A stretch of DNA of 34,461 nt, from the NCBI GenBank assembly GCA_013285775.1, contig JABDHB010000005.1, positions 1 through 34,461 of the forward strand, written 5' to 3'. The notes beneath the pieces are model-generated. The model saw only the letters and a list, made by a program, of their open reading frames with translations. It did no database searches and was not told where the DNA came from. How positions within the stretch are numbered: the first letter of the stretch is position 1; every line of letters starts with the position of its first letter. Positions 1-7,966 of this stretch are shown here, one piece after another. Position numbers and translations under genes: made by a program. The stretch is from Chlamydiota bacterium (GTDB lineage: Bacteria; Chlamydiota; Chlamydiia; Chlamydiales; Rhabdochlamydiaceae).

Positions 1-1
1 T

Positions 2-241
2 GGTGTGACGAACGAATGTGAGGAACCCACGGAAATTCGTATACCCACATCTGAGCCAGGAACTGGCGACAGTATTTTGCGTAAGGTGAGAATTAAGATC
101 GGGCACGCACACGGGCACGGGCACGGGCTCGAAATCCGGAAAGAGAAGAAGGGCCAAACTATTTTCTCTTTCGAGCCCGAGCCCGTGCCCGATCTTCCCT
201 TCTTTTTTGTTATCCGCTTTTCTTTTTGCCCATGGAATTAA
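2..241 (+). other. possible 3' end of an upstream gene, running into repeat A
   Basis: Only this forward frame is open from the window edge, and it stays open to a stop at 239-241. The first 30 or so codons (EEPTEIRIPTSEPG and onward to RKVRIK) have the mixed composition of a real protein C-terminus. The rest translates the GC-rich palindrome (HAHGHGHG...) and its pyrimidine-rich flank, so it would be a repeat-derived tail. It overlaps the end of the opposite-strand gene at 210-650. It may equally be a chance open frame; I do not recognise a family. Confidence 0.25.
97..194. repeat. GC-rich palindromic element, copy A
   Basis: The left arm starts GATCGGGCAC and carries tandem GGGCAC-type units ending in GGGCTCGAAATCCGG. 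The right arm is the approximate reverse complement and ends GTGCCCGATC. The ends can form a long, very GC-rich hairpin and are followed by a pyrimidine-rich run (about 195-208). Related copies lie at 12871-12979 (same orientation) and 19675-19773 (inverted). It sits 15 nt beyond the stop of the gene at 210-650, so it could also serve as a terminator. Confidence 0.85.
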
Positions 242-650
242 TGATCGTTTCTGTGTCGATCACTTCTGATAAGAAATGTTGTAAGATTTTTAGGATATAG
301 CGGGGTGTGTTGTAGACCCCTGTTGTAGAAAACACAAGCTCAAGGTGGGGTTTTGTTTGGATCATAAGAGCCACAAAAGTCATTGTAGTGGGGTTGTCGT
401 TAATGAGGCTGGGTACGATCCAGACGGCAAATTGATCGTTGAATAAAGTCACTTTGTCGTCAGTTTCAAGGACGTGGAAGTAATTGGAAAAGGAAGTAGT
501 TGAGGTAATTTCGTCCAGTTGCGCATTATTTAGAAGCCCAAGGTCGTGCATCAGGTTGATATTTATAGAGATAACTCCGTCAGGAACCCATTTATGTAAA
601 TTTTGGGAGAATTCCTTATACGCATCTTCTAAGTGCACTGGATCGCTCAT
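210..650 (-). CDS. unknown 146-aa protein, possibly type III chaperone-like
   Basis: A complete small acidic protein of 146 residues with no signal peptide or membrane segment. The start is well supported: the upstream strand reads AAGAGGGG about six bases before the ATG. I do not recognise the family with certainty. Size, acidity and the alternating strand/helix pattern, ending in a long C-terminal helix (about residues 112-138), resemble class I type III secretion chaperones (CesT-like), but this is only a resemblance. It is divergent from dacF. From memory, C. trachomatis also has a small hypothetical gene (CT550) beside dacF (CT551), so this may be a conserved neighbour. Palindrome copy A lies just downstream. 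Confidence 0.7.
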   Translation of the reverse strand: MSDPVHLEDAYKEFSQNLHKWVPDGVISININLMHDLGLLNNAQLDEITSTTSFSNYFHVLETDDKVTLFNDQFAVWIVPSLINDNPTTMTFVALMIQTKPHLELVFSTTGVYNTPRYILKILQHFLSEVIDTETIINSMGKKKSG

Positions 651-772
651 TTTTATCCCCTCTTAAGGTCAGTATAGGGCGTTTATAGGCCCATGTCAAG
701 AATTTTATTCACATATCTCATCTTTCTTTGAACTTGTAAAGATCTAATTTTTTGGATAACTTAGTTCTCCTT

Positions 773-2035
773 ATGCTTAAGATCATCTATTTAAGCTTGA
801 TAATATTCTCTTACTGTCTTCAGGCTAAGCCTCTTAAGACGGATGTTTCTGTCCCTATTGCCGTCCTTATAAATGCGGAAACGGGAGCTGTACTTTTTGA
901 AAAAAATGCGCATTTAGTGATGCAACCAGCGAGTATTACCAAAATTGCCACCGCTTTATATGCCTTAGAAAGGAAAGGGAACAACTTAGATTTCCTTATT
1001 ACTGCCTCACAGGATGCTGTGGGGGCAATTCCAGAAAAAACAAGGATGGCAAATCCCCTAAAGTATCCTCCTTATAGGTTAGAGGTAGGAGGCACTCATA
1101 TTGGAATTAAGGTTGGAGAAGTTTTGAGTTTTCGCACTCTTTTATATGGTCTCATGCTTTGTTCAGGCAACGACGCAGCCAATGTGATTGCAGAGTATGT
1201 ATCGGGCAATATTGGGAAATTTGCAGAGGAGCTTAATGCATTTCTTAAAAAAAATGGGATTACGACAACAACATTTCATAATGCTCATGGCCTTCCCTAT
1301 CCTGACCACGTAACTACGGCTTATGAGATGGCAAAAATCACTGCATTAGCCATGAAAAATCCTACGTTTCGTGAGATTGTAAAGACAGTTCGCTACACAA
1401 GGCCGCAAACAAATAAACAGCCAGAGAGTTACTTGCTTCAGTCTAATAAACTGCTTAAATCAGGAACCTCCTTTTATCCTAAAGCTATCGGGGTAAAAAC
1501 GGGCTATTCTTCTCTTGCAGGGTTAAATCTTGTTGCGGCAGCAGAGCATGAAGGAAGAGTTTTAATAGCCGTTCTTTTAAACGGACAAGATATCTATCAA
1601 AGATACCGGGATGCAATTGGCCTTTTTGAAACAGCCTTTTCTGAAGTGAAAACAACGCGTACCTTGTTTACTAAAGAGTATGATCATTTCTCTATCCCCA
1701 TAAAAGGGGGAAAAATTCCCTTAGAAGCAGCTCTTTTAGAAGATTTGAAAATCACCTACTATCCTTCTGAAGAACCCAATTTTAAAACGGTTCTCCATTG
1801 GAATAAGTCTCAAATGCCCATTGTAAAAAATCAACTGGTAGGTGAGATCCGTGTGATTTCAGATACGAACATTCTTCTAAAAACTGCTCCTATCTACGCC
1901 TCTCGCGATGTTCCCAAAACCACTTGGTTTCGCCTAAAAGAGATTTTCTCTGATCAGATAACGCTGATTGTTCTGCTAATGCTTCTCACTACAGGACTAG
2001 GATTTTTCACCTTAAAACAAAAAGAGTCGGAATAG
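773..2035 (+). CDS. dacF: D-alanyl-D-alanine carboxypeptidase (PBP5/6 type, DacF)
   Basis: A low-molecular-mass penicillin-binding protein that trims the terminal D-Ala from peptidoglycan stem peptides outside the inner membrane. All three active-site motifs of the SxxK acyltransferases are present: SITK (residues 54-57 from the ATG at 773), SGN (131-133) and KTG (242-244). The protein begins with a signal peptide ending near LQA (residue 18) and ends with a hydrophobic segment (about 395-413) plus a short charged tail, consistent with a membrane anchor as in DacA/DacF. A TTG at 752 in frame would add seven residues. I prefer the ATG because it gives a normal signal peptide; neither start has a clear ribosome binding site. 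At 420 residues the length is normal. Chlamydiae make little peptidoglycan but retain this enzyme. Confidence 0.93.
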   Translation: MLKIIYLSLIIFSYCLQAKPLKTDVSVPIAVLINAETGAVLFEKNAHLVMQPASITKIATALYALERKGNNLDFLITASQDAVGAIPEKTRMANPLKYPPYRLEVGGTHIGIKVGEVLSFRTLLYGLMLCSGNDAANVIAEYVSGNIGKFAEELNAFLKKNGITTTTFHNAHGLPYPDHVTTAYEMAKITALAMKNPTFREIVKTVRYTRPQTNKQPESYLLQSNKLLKSGTSFYPKAIGVKTGYSSLAGLNLVAAAEHEGRVLIAVLLNGQDIYQRYRDAIGLFETAFSEVKTTRTLFTKEYDHFSIPIKGGKIPLEAALLEDLKITYYPSEEPNFKTVLHWNKSQMPIVKNQLVGEIRVISDTNILLKTAPIYASRDVPKTTWFRLKEIFSDQITLIVLLMLLTTGLGFFTLKQKESE

Positions 2036-2080
2036 GTCAATCTATCGAGTAAGGAGCGAAGCAATCTTCTTTCTTTCTTC

Positions 2081-2245
2081 ATCGCGAAGCGATTTTGGAG
2101 TGCGCAAATTTATTTGCGCTTTTCTTCACATCGATTCATCGATGTGTGTAGGAGCAAAAAACTTGTTAGATACAGCTTGTTCATCGATGAATCGATGAAG
2201 AGAAAAGCGCAAATAAATTTGCGCACTCCAAAATCGCTTCGCGAT
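2081..2245. repeat. nested inverted repeat between convergent genes
   Basis: Two arms of about 65 bases (2081-2146 and 2182-2245) are near-perfect reverse complements. Each arm is itself built from short palindromes: ATCGCGAAGCGAT, GCGCAAAT/ATTTGCGC, and ATCGAT-x-ATCGAT. The central spacer (about 2147-2181) holds two CTTGTTAGAT/CTTGTTCATC-like words. It lies between dacF (+) and the cyclic-nucleotide-binding gene (-), so a bidirectional terminator role is possible. The internal palindromes would also allow a cruciform with side hairpins. Confidence 0.85.
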
Positions 2246-2295
2246 AAAGAAGGGAAGGAATAGTATAAATTCTTCAATACAATAAGCTTGTTAGC

Positions 2296-2733
2296 CTAAT
2301 GCGATGTCGTTGCATGGCTTAGGTCACTTGCTATGGAGCGCACTCTTTGGCATAAAACTTGAATAATTCCCTTAGCCAAGTCTGTCTGCATTTCCATTAG
2401 ATCATAGATAACCGTACTGCTGATTTTTAGAAGAAGAGTTTCATCAATCGCCGTTACTGAAGCAATCCGTTTTTCGGGAGATAGAGCGGCAAGTTCTCCA
2501 AAAACTTCATGATCTGCCATTTCTTTTATAGCATGATCCCCATCATGCACTCTCACCTTTCCTGCAACTACCATGTACATAATGGTTCCAAGGTCCCCTT
2601 TTTGGATGATTAATTCTCCTGGTTTTACTAACTGTTCTTCTAAAACAGAGGCTACACCTAGAAGTACTTCATCTTTGACATATTTGAAAAGAGGCATAGA
2701 TTTTAAAAAAAGCATTTTTTCAAATGTGTTCAT
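2296..2733 (-). CDS. single-domain cyclic-nucleotide-binding protein
   Basis: A 145-residue protein consisting of one cNMP-binding (CAP/PKA regulatory-type) beta-barrel domain and flanking helices. Visible landmarks are the PGELIIQKGD strand near residue 38 and a phosphate-binding cassette, FGELAALSPEKRIAS (78-92), with the expected Glu and Arg. There is no helix-turn-helix after the barrel, so it is not a Crp-type transcription factor. The start has a good AGGAG site and lies 7 nt after the stop of the transporter-like gene, so the two are co-transcribed. Transporter-like proteins of that family can carry a cNMP domain in the same chain, so this gene is best read as its detached regulatory domain. 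The ligand is unknown. Confidence 0.85.
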   Translation of the reverse strand: MNTFEKMLFLKSMPLFKYVKDEVLLGVASVLEEQLVKPGELIIQKGDLGTIMYMVVAGKVRVHDGDHAIKEMADHEVFGELAALSPEKRIASVTAIDETLLLKISSTVIYDLMEMQTDLAKGIIQVLCQRVRSIASDLSHATTSH

Positions 2734-2740
2734 GATTCTC

Positions 2741-5497
2741 CTAAACAGATTTTAATTTTTTAAGGGACCAAGGGATGATTTCTGTCATCAGAGGGTTGTT
2801 TTTGTTTTCTTGTTTGTGCACAAATTCGATCAGGTTTTTTAATTCCAAGGTTCCCACCATATAAATTACAGCTGCAGAAAGCTCGGGTATAAAACAGTTC
2901 GTTCCGTAATTTATCGTTTTTAGCAGAAGTTCCTCTATTTTTGCATCACTGAGAACAGGTCCTTTTTCTTCTTTATAGGGAGAGTAGGTTAATTGTTCTA
3001 TAAGTAACTTCTGATCTATTTTATTGAGAGTTTGTAGTAGCAGTTCTACGGCATTGCTATTTGCGTCTTCATCTTCTAAGATTAATCCTTGCTCTGCCTT
3101 TATGATTGATGCTTCGGAATAAATGAAGCTCAGTAATAAAAAACAGCATTCTCGAGAAAGCTCAATTTCTCGGCAAAGTAAATCACGTAATAGCTTCATT
3201 TTTTCAAAGTTAAATGAAGTTGTAAATTCTTTTAGATACAGGATGTTTTTATTTTCAGATTCTAATAATTTTTTTATTAAAGTGTGCTTGCGATCATCAG
3301 TAGCTTTGTAGGAGAGTCTTCTTAGAGATAGTAGTACTGCTCGTAATCCTTTTCTGCTAGAAATAGGCAAGAGTTTTTCTAGAAATTCTAAGGGCTTTAC
3401 CTCTTTCATAAATCCTAATAAATTAATCAATCCAATCTGTATATCAGGAGAGTAGCGATCAAAATTCTGAGAGATGTATTCAAAAATAGGATTACCCAAC
3501 AGCAATAAGGTGTTAAATGCTGCATCATGGACATGGGGAATTGCTAAATTTTCAACTAGTGTAGGATACAGTTTTTCATCTAACACATGAGCCGCAGCTT
3601 CAGAAGCTGAGTTCCTCACGTCATAGCTAACATCTCTTAGAAGAGGCAATAACAAGTCTGTTTTTGTAGAGATATTTATTTGCTTCAGTATATTTGCGAC
3701 CATTAATCTATCTTCTTCTCTAAGAGATTTTGCCTTTTCGGACAAAGTTTCCATGATCTTATTTTGTTCAGTTTCTGTTCCGTACTTAATTAATGCAATG
3801 CTGCTGCTGCTGGCGATTTTACTATTTGAGCTGTGGAGATGATTTTTGAACCAATTAAATTGCTCCAAATCGGTGATAGATCCCAGCGCGGGAAGGGCGT
3901 AGGCTAAAATATTAGGATTTGTTTCAGTGGTGCAGATTTCTTTTAACTTAGGTGCGATAGACTTAATTCGATGCTCTTCAATTTTTCTTAAAGAAAAGGA
4001 ACGTACTTCTTCCAGAGGATTGTCTAAAGCTTCTGGCAATGCTTTCACAAACTCCTCATGATCGATATTTTCTATAGTTTGAAGTACATAGATGACTTCT
4101 TCTGCATAACGGCTTCTTAGGCGGCCTTTTAACAGTTCTAAGCTTTCTTTATCTAACTTGGTAAATTGAGGATTGATAATGGATCTTTTTGACAGAGATT
4201 CTGAAAGTAGTTTTAAGTAACCTTTTTTTAATGCATAAAGTGTAAGGGCTATCCCGATAAGGCATAACCCGATTATAAAAAGAGTCATAAAGGATGCTTT
4301 AATGCCAATGTATCTATCAATTATTAATAAAATAATACCTATGACAGTCATCGCGAGAGGAACAATAAGTGCCTCATTTTTAATTTGAGCCCAAGTTCTT
4401 TGTGCAGGCCTTAAAGGTTGAAAGAGCAATAAAATTGATTCAAAAGTGATACATTCAACCAGAACAACCTCAAAGATCGCTGTACCCACAAGGATTGCAA
4501 AAAAGGCTCCCGCAAAAAGGGGCATTAGATTTGCTAAAAATGCCATACCAAGAAATATAACAAGACCTCCAGGCCAAACAAGCAAAGAAGCTATCAATCC
4601 AAACCTTGATAATACCCATGGGGAGAGGAAAAAAGCTGTAAACAAGTTTGCTATGTCATAAGTCGCATAGAGTAGGCCGTAAAAAGCTGCCATTTCTACT
4701 TCAGTGGGAAACTGTTTTTGTACAGACGTATTAAATAACAAATCAAAACTAAGAAAAATGAAATAAATTAAAGCTGTTAATAAAAATGTACATAAGATGT
4801 AGTTTTTGGACTTAAAAGACTTCAATGATACTCTAGGCCCTGTAGCTTCTTCTGACTTCTCACCATGAAGTAATCGAGTGCCTGAATGTTTTCGAATCAA
4901 AAATTGTGTTATCAACCCAAATAATAAAATCAGAGAGGCTAATAAAATTACATTATTTGGTCCTATAGAGTTTACCAGAAAATCCATCCCAAACCCTATA
5001 ATTATCCCTCCTAAGGCCACACCACACCATATTAATCCAAATAATCGCTTGCTTTGTTGCATCGTGAATATTTGATTGCTAATCAGCATTAAAATCGAAA
5101 TTATAAGGAAAACAATTAACATAGACCATATTAATAAAACCATGAAAATCCAGGGGTTGTCCCATACAAAAAGAGAACCCCAAAATAGGAATAAGGAACC
5201 TGCAAATGTGGCGATAGGAATAGAAAAGACATGAAAAATAGAGACAGTCCTTTCTAGATAAGAAAAACCAATACCTGCAAAAAACAAGGCTATACCGCTG
5301 CCTACATAAATATAAGGAAGCAAAGAACTATTATAATGAGCTAAAAACATCGCTAGGGGGACGCTGCTCAAAATATTTTGTGCTATCCCAATAAAAAAAG
5401 CGAAAAGAAAGATAAAAAAGACAATTTTTGTCTCTTCCGGCTTTATACGAAGCAGCCGTAGCAATCCATTTTTATTAAGCATTTGTTCTCGTTTCAT
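2741..5497 (-). CDS. nucleotide-transporter (NTT/Tlc)-like membrane protein with HEAT-repeat tail
   Basis: A 918-residue protein in two halves. Residues about 20-435 contain roughly twelve hydrophobic segments laid out like the ATP/ADP translocase (Tlc/NTT) and MFS families. Residues about 450-910 are helical repeats of the HEAT/armadillo kind, for example the EEVRSFSLRKIEEH and YDVRNSASEAAAHVL stretches. NTT-like cores fused to HEAT and cNMP domains are known in bacteria including chlamydiae. Classical NTTs take up host ATP in exchange for ADP, but I cannot see that this variant retains transport activity. The start at 5497 (MKREQML) has no strong ribosome binding site; M6 is an alternative. 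The adjacent cNMP-domain gene probably works with it. Confidence 0.85.
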   Translation of the reverse strand: MKREQMLNKNGLLRLLRIKPEETKIVFFIFLFAFFIGIAQNILSSVPLAMFLAHYNSSLLPYIYVGSGIALFFAGIGFSYLERTVSIFHVFSIPIATFAGSLFLFWGSLFVWDNPWIFMVLLIWSMLIVFLIISILMLISNQIFTMQQSKRLFGLIWCGVALGGIIIGFGMDFLVNSIGPNNVILLASLILLFGLITQFLIRKHSGTRLLHGEKSEEATGPRVSLKSFKSKNYILCTFLLTALIYFIFLSFDLLFNTSVQKQFPTEVEMAAFYGLLYATYDIANLFTAFFLSPWVLSRFGLIASLLVWPGGLVIFLGMAFLANLMPLFAGAFFAILVGTAIFEVVLVECITFESILLLFQPLRPAQRTWAQIKNEALIVPLAMTVIGIILLIIDRYIGIKASFMTLFIIGLCLIGIALTLYALKKGYLKLLSESLSKRSIINPQFTKLDKESLELLKGRLRSRYAEEVIYVLQTIENIDHEEFVKALPEALDNPLEEVRSFSLRKIEEHRIKSIAPKLKEICTTETNPNILAYALPALGSITDLEQFNWFKNHLHSSNSKIASSSSIALIKYGTETEQNKIMETLSEKAKSLREEDRLMVANILKQINISTKTDLLLPLLRDVSYDVRNSASEAAAHVLDEKLYPTLVENLAIPHVHDAAFNTLLLLGNPIFEYISQNFDRYSPDIQIGLINLLGFMKEVKPLEFLEKLLPISSRKGLRAVLLSLRRLSYKATDDRKHTLIKKLLESENKNILYLKEFTTSFNFEKMKLLRDLLCREIELSRECCFLLLSFIYSEASIIKAEQGLILEDEDANSNAVELLLQTLNKIDQKLLIEQLTYSPYKEEKGPVLSDAKIEELLLKTINYGTNCFIPELSAAVIYMVGTLELKNLIEFVHKQENKNNPLMTEIIPWSLKKLKSV

Positions 5498-5671
5498 TGA
5501 TAAAGCCGGTAGATATAAGAACGTTCGGTTCTATTCTCTGTTTTTAGGTATCTATCAAAAAAAATCAAATGGTTTTTTTGGAAAGAGTGTTAGTAATTCC
5601 TGCTAGATAAGTCTTAAGTTTTTAATTTTTAATTCGTTAGCTGGATAAAAAATTTTTTTAAATTATTAGGC

Positions 5672-5700
5672 TAGACAAAAAAATAATAGATTTATATTAA
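5672..5700 (+). promoter_or_regulatory. candidate sigma70-type promoter for the polyamine operon
   Basis: TAGACA (5672-5677), a 17-base spacer and TATTAA (5695-5700) match the vegetative consensus at 5/6 and 4/6 positions. They lie in the 223-bp AT-rich gap between the divergent transporter-like gene and the decarboxylase gene. Transcription would begin about 14 bases before the ATG at 5721, leaving a very short leader. Nothing else recognisable was seen in 5498-5671. Confidence 0.45.
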
Positions 5701-5720
5701 GAGTTTAATTCTCGAGTGTT

Positions 5721-6878
5721 ATGGAAAATATATTGCTATCTACAAAAAACTTACGGACTCCAGCTTTTATTGTCGACGAAGATGCTATTGAAGACGTATT
5801 GGATAAAATCGATGTAATTCGAGAGAAAAGTGGATGTAAGTTTTTATTCACGCTTAAGTCTTTCACATTAGAAACTCTTATGACTAAAATGGCTGGACGG
5901 TTAAACGGTTTTTCAGCAAGTTCTCTATTCGAAGCTAACTTAGCCTCTAGTACTTTGAACAAAAGAGGAACTGTTCATTATACTTCTCCAGGTTTAAGAT
6001 CAGATGAATTTGAAGAATTAAATAAATTTTGCGATTATATTGTATTCAACTCCCTTTCTCAACTTGCTCATTACGATATAACACAGACAAAAGGAACAAA
6101 GTTTGGGCTAAGAATAAATCCAGAGCTTTCTTTTGTTAAAGAACAACGTTATAATCCTTGCTGTAAAAATTCGCGGCTTGGTGTGCCTCTTCATATTATT
6201 AAAAAATTGGTAGAGGAAAATTCCTCTCTTTTAACCAAGATTAGTGGAATCCATTTTCATTCTAATTCTGAATCTGCACAGTTTGAACCGCTTTTGGAAA
6301 CAATTTTTTGGTTGGAAAAAAATATTGGAAAATTATTTGAAAAATTAAAATGGATTAATATAGGAGGGGGATATCTATTTAATGAAACAAGTAATTATGA
6401 TCCCTTTTATAAAGCAATTTCTTTTTTAAAAGATACGTTTGGAATGGAAGTTTTTACTGAGCCAGGCATGGGAATTATACGTAAAAGTGTTGCACTTGTT
6501 GCGAGTGTCACTGATCTTTTTCAGATAAATGGAAAGGAATTTGCTATTCTAGATACCACAGTAAATCACATGCCTGAGGTTTATGAATATCAATTAAAAC
6601 CCTGTGTTTTAGAAGAAATTTCTCAAGGGAAGTTCACTTACTATTTAGGGGGTGCTTCATGTCTTGCTGGAGATGTTTTTGGAGAGCACCACTTTGATCA
6701 TCCCTTAAAAATTGGGTCTCGTATTATTTTCCCAGATATGGGGGCTTATACGTTGGTTAAAGCGCATATGTTCAATGGAATTAATCTTCCCTCAATTTAT
6801 TTTCTAGATAAAACAAAAAATCTAAAAGAAATTAAGCACTACGAATACAGAGATTTTTTATCAAGAGTAGGAGTTTAA
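5721..6878 (+). CDS. nspC: carboxynorspermidine/carboxyspermidine decarboxylase family (NspC-like)
   Basis: A fold-type III (alanine-racemase-like) PLP decarboxylase of 385 residues, close to the usual NspC length. The N-terminal TPAFIVDE segment and the PLP lysine K46 (TLKSF) are typical of the family. So are HFHSNSE (178-184), the GGG of the phosphate loop (215-217), EPGMG (247-251), the catalytic cysteine C314 in SCLAGD, and YTLVKAHMFNG (343-353). Family members decarboxylate carboxynorspermidine or carboxyspermidine to the triamine. No carboxy(nor)spermidine dehydrogenase (CASDH) is seen nearby. The gene heads a compact operon with an amidinotransferase and a homospermidine-synthase-like gene, so its true substrate may be a related carboxylated triamine. 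Members of this fold acting on other amino acids are an alternative. Confidence 0.82.
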   Translation: MENILLSTKNLRTPAFIVDEDAIEDVLDKIDVIREKSGCKFLFTLKSFTLETLMTKMAGRLNGFSASSLFEANLASSTLNKRGTVHYTSPGLRSDEFEELNKFCDYIVFNSLSQLAHYDITQTKGTKFGLRINPELSFVKEQRYNPCCKNSRLGVPLHIIKKLVEENSSLLTKISGIHFHSNSESAQFEPLLETIFWLEKNIGKLFEKLKWINIGGGYLFNETSNYDPFYKAISFLKDTFGMEVFTEPGMGIIRKSVALVASVTDLFQINGKEFAILDTTVNHMPEVYEYQLKPCVLEEISQGKFTYYLGGASCLAGDVFGEHHFDHPLKIGSRIIFPDMGAYTLVKAHMFNGINLPSIYFLDKTKNLKEIKHYEYRDFLSRVGV

Positions 6879-6879
6879 G

Positions 6880-7953
6880 ATGAGTTTACATTCAGCACCT
6901 GTTTCTTCATACAATGAGTGGGATCCTTTGGAAGAAGTTATAGTCGGCGTTATTGACCATGCCTGTATCCCTCAGTGGCATATTTCTCTAGAAGCAACAA
7001 TGCCAGAGAAGTCAGAAGCGGTTTTCCAAAAGGGTGCAGGACATAGTTTTCCTCAACAATTAATTAATTTGGCAAAAAATGAACTTGATCAATTTGTTAA
7101 GATGCTTGTTGATAGAGGCATTAAAGTTGTTCGACCAGATCCGATAGATCATTGTCGTAGCTTTCATACACCAAATTGGAAGTCACCAGGGGGATTGTAT
7201 GGTGCAATGCCAAGGGATATATTAATGGTCATAGGTGATACTATTATTGAGGCTCCGATGTCTTGGAGGTCTCGCTATTTTGAGTTTGAAGCATATCGGC
7301 CTATTCTAAAAGATTATTTTAGGCGAGGGGCTCGGTGGCTATGTGGTCCAAAACCTCAATTATTAGATGTCTCTTACAATCAAAATTATGATGAAACGGA
7401 TCCTTCAACTTCGGGAAAATATGTTGCATCTGAATTTGAACCTGTATTTGATGCAGCGGATTTTATTCGTTGTGGCAAGGATATCTTTGTTCAAAAAAGT
7501 CATGTTACTAATGAAATGGGTATTGAATGGGTTCGTAGACATATTGGAAAAGATTATAAGGTACATATCATTGAAGTAAGTGATTCTGCTCCGATGCATA
7601 TTGACGCATCTTTTATGCCGCTTGCACCCGGAAAATTGCTTCTTAATTCTGAAAGGGTCAAAAAAATTCCTGAAATGTTTAAGAACTGGGAAATTCGATA
7701 TGCTCCTGAATCAACTATTCCTTTAAATCACCCTATGTATATGTCTAGTTCCTGGGTCAGCATGAATATTATTATGCTTGATGAAAAGACAATTGTGGTG
7801 GAAAGCCAAGAGACTCCTACGATTCAACTTTTTGAAGATTGGGGTTTTGATGTGATTCCACTTCCTTTTCGGCATGTAATGAGTTTTGGAGGAGCTTTCC
7901 ATTGTGTAACATGCGATATTCGTAGAAAGGGAACTCTCCAATCTTATTTTTAG
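6880..7953 (+). CDS. AGAT/StrB1-type L-arginine amidinotransferase
   Basis: A 357-residue enzyme of the glycine amidinotransferase family, which moves the amidino group of arginine to an amine and releases ornithine. The catalytic triad is complete: D191 in FDAAD, H240 in PMHID, and nucleophile C342 in FHCVTCD, by alignment from memory with D254, H303 and C407 of vertebrate AGAT. The EWDPLEEVIVG start, PRDILMVIGD (111-120), EAPMSWRSR (124-132) and the RRKGTLQSY end are also family signatures. The acceptor cannot be read from sequence. Glycine is unlikely to be the purpose because no creatine-type gene follows; the neighbours point to a polyamine or diamine acceptor, or to use of the reaction as an ornithine source. 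It starts 1 nt after the decarboxylase stop, with an AGGAG site. Confidence 0.88.
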   Translation: MSLHSAPVSSYNEWDPLEEVIVGVIDHACIPQWHISLEATMPEKSEAVFQKGAGHSFPQQLINLAKNELDQFVKMLVDRGIKVVRPDPIDHCRSFHTPNWKSPGGLYGAMPRDILMVIGDTIIEAPMSWRSRYFEFEAYRPILKDYFRRGARWLCGPKPQLLDVSYNQNYDETDPSTSGKYVASEFEPVFDAADFIRCGKDIFVQKSHVTNEMGIEWVRRHIGKDYKVHIIEVSDSAPMHIDASFMPLAPGKLLLNSERVKKIPEMFKNWEIRYAPESTIPLNHPMYMSSSWVSMNIIMLDEKTIVVESQETPTIQLFEDWGFDVIPLPFRHVMSFGGAFHCVTCDIRRKGTLQSYF

Positions 7954-7966
7954 AAAAGGGTTTTTT

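Noticed and set aside
97-194. Tandem GGGCAC units considered as a CRISPR array
   Set aside because: The units are six bases long and contiguous, with no unique spacers; the structure is a palindrome, not repeat-spacer.
752-772. TTG start for the carboxypeptidase
   Set aside because: It has no ribosome binding site and would put extra residues in front of a good signal peptide; ATG 773 is preferred, though not proven.
6880-7953. Agmatine or arginine deiminase as the identity of the middle operon gene
   Set aside because: The FDAAD, PMHID and FHCVTCDIRRKGTLQSY signatures and overall layout match the amidinotransferase (AGAT/StrB1) branch of the superfamily rather than deiminases.
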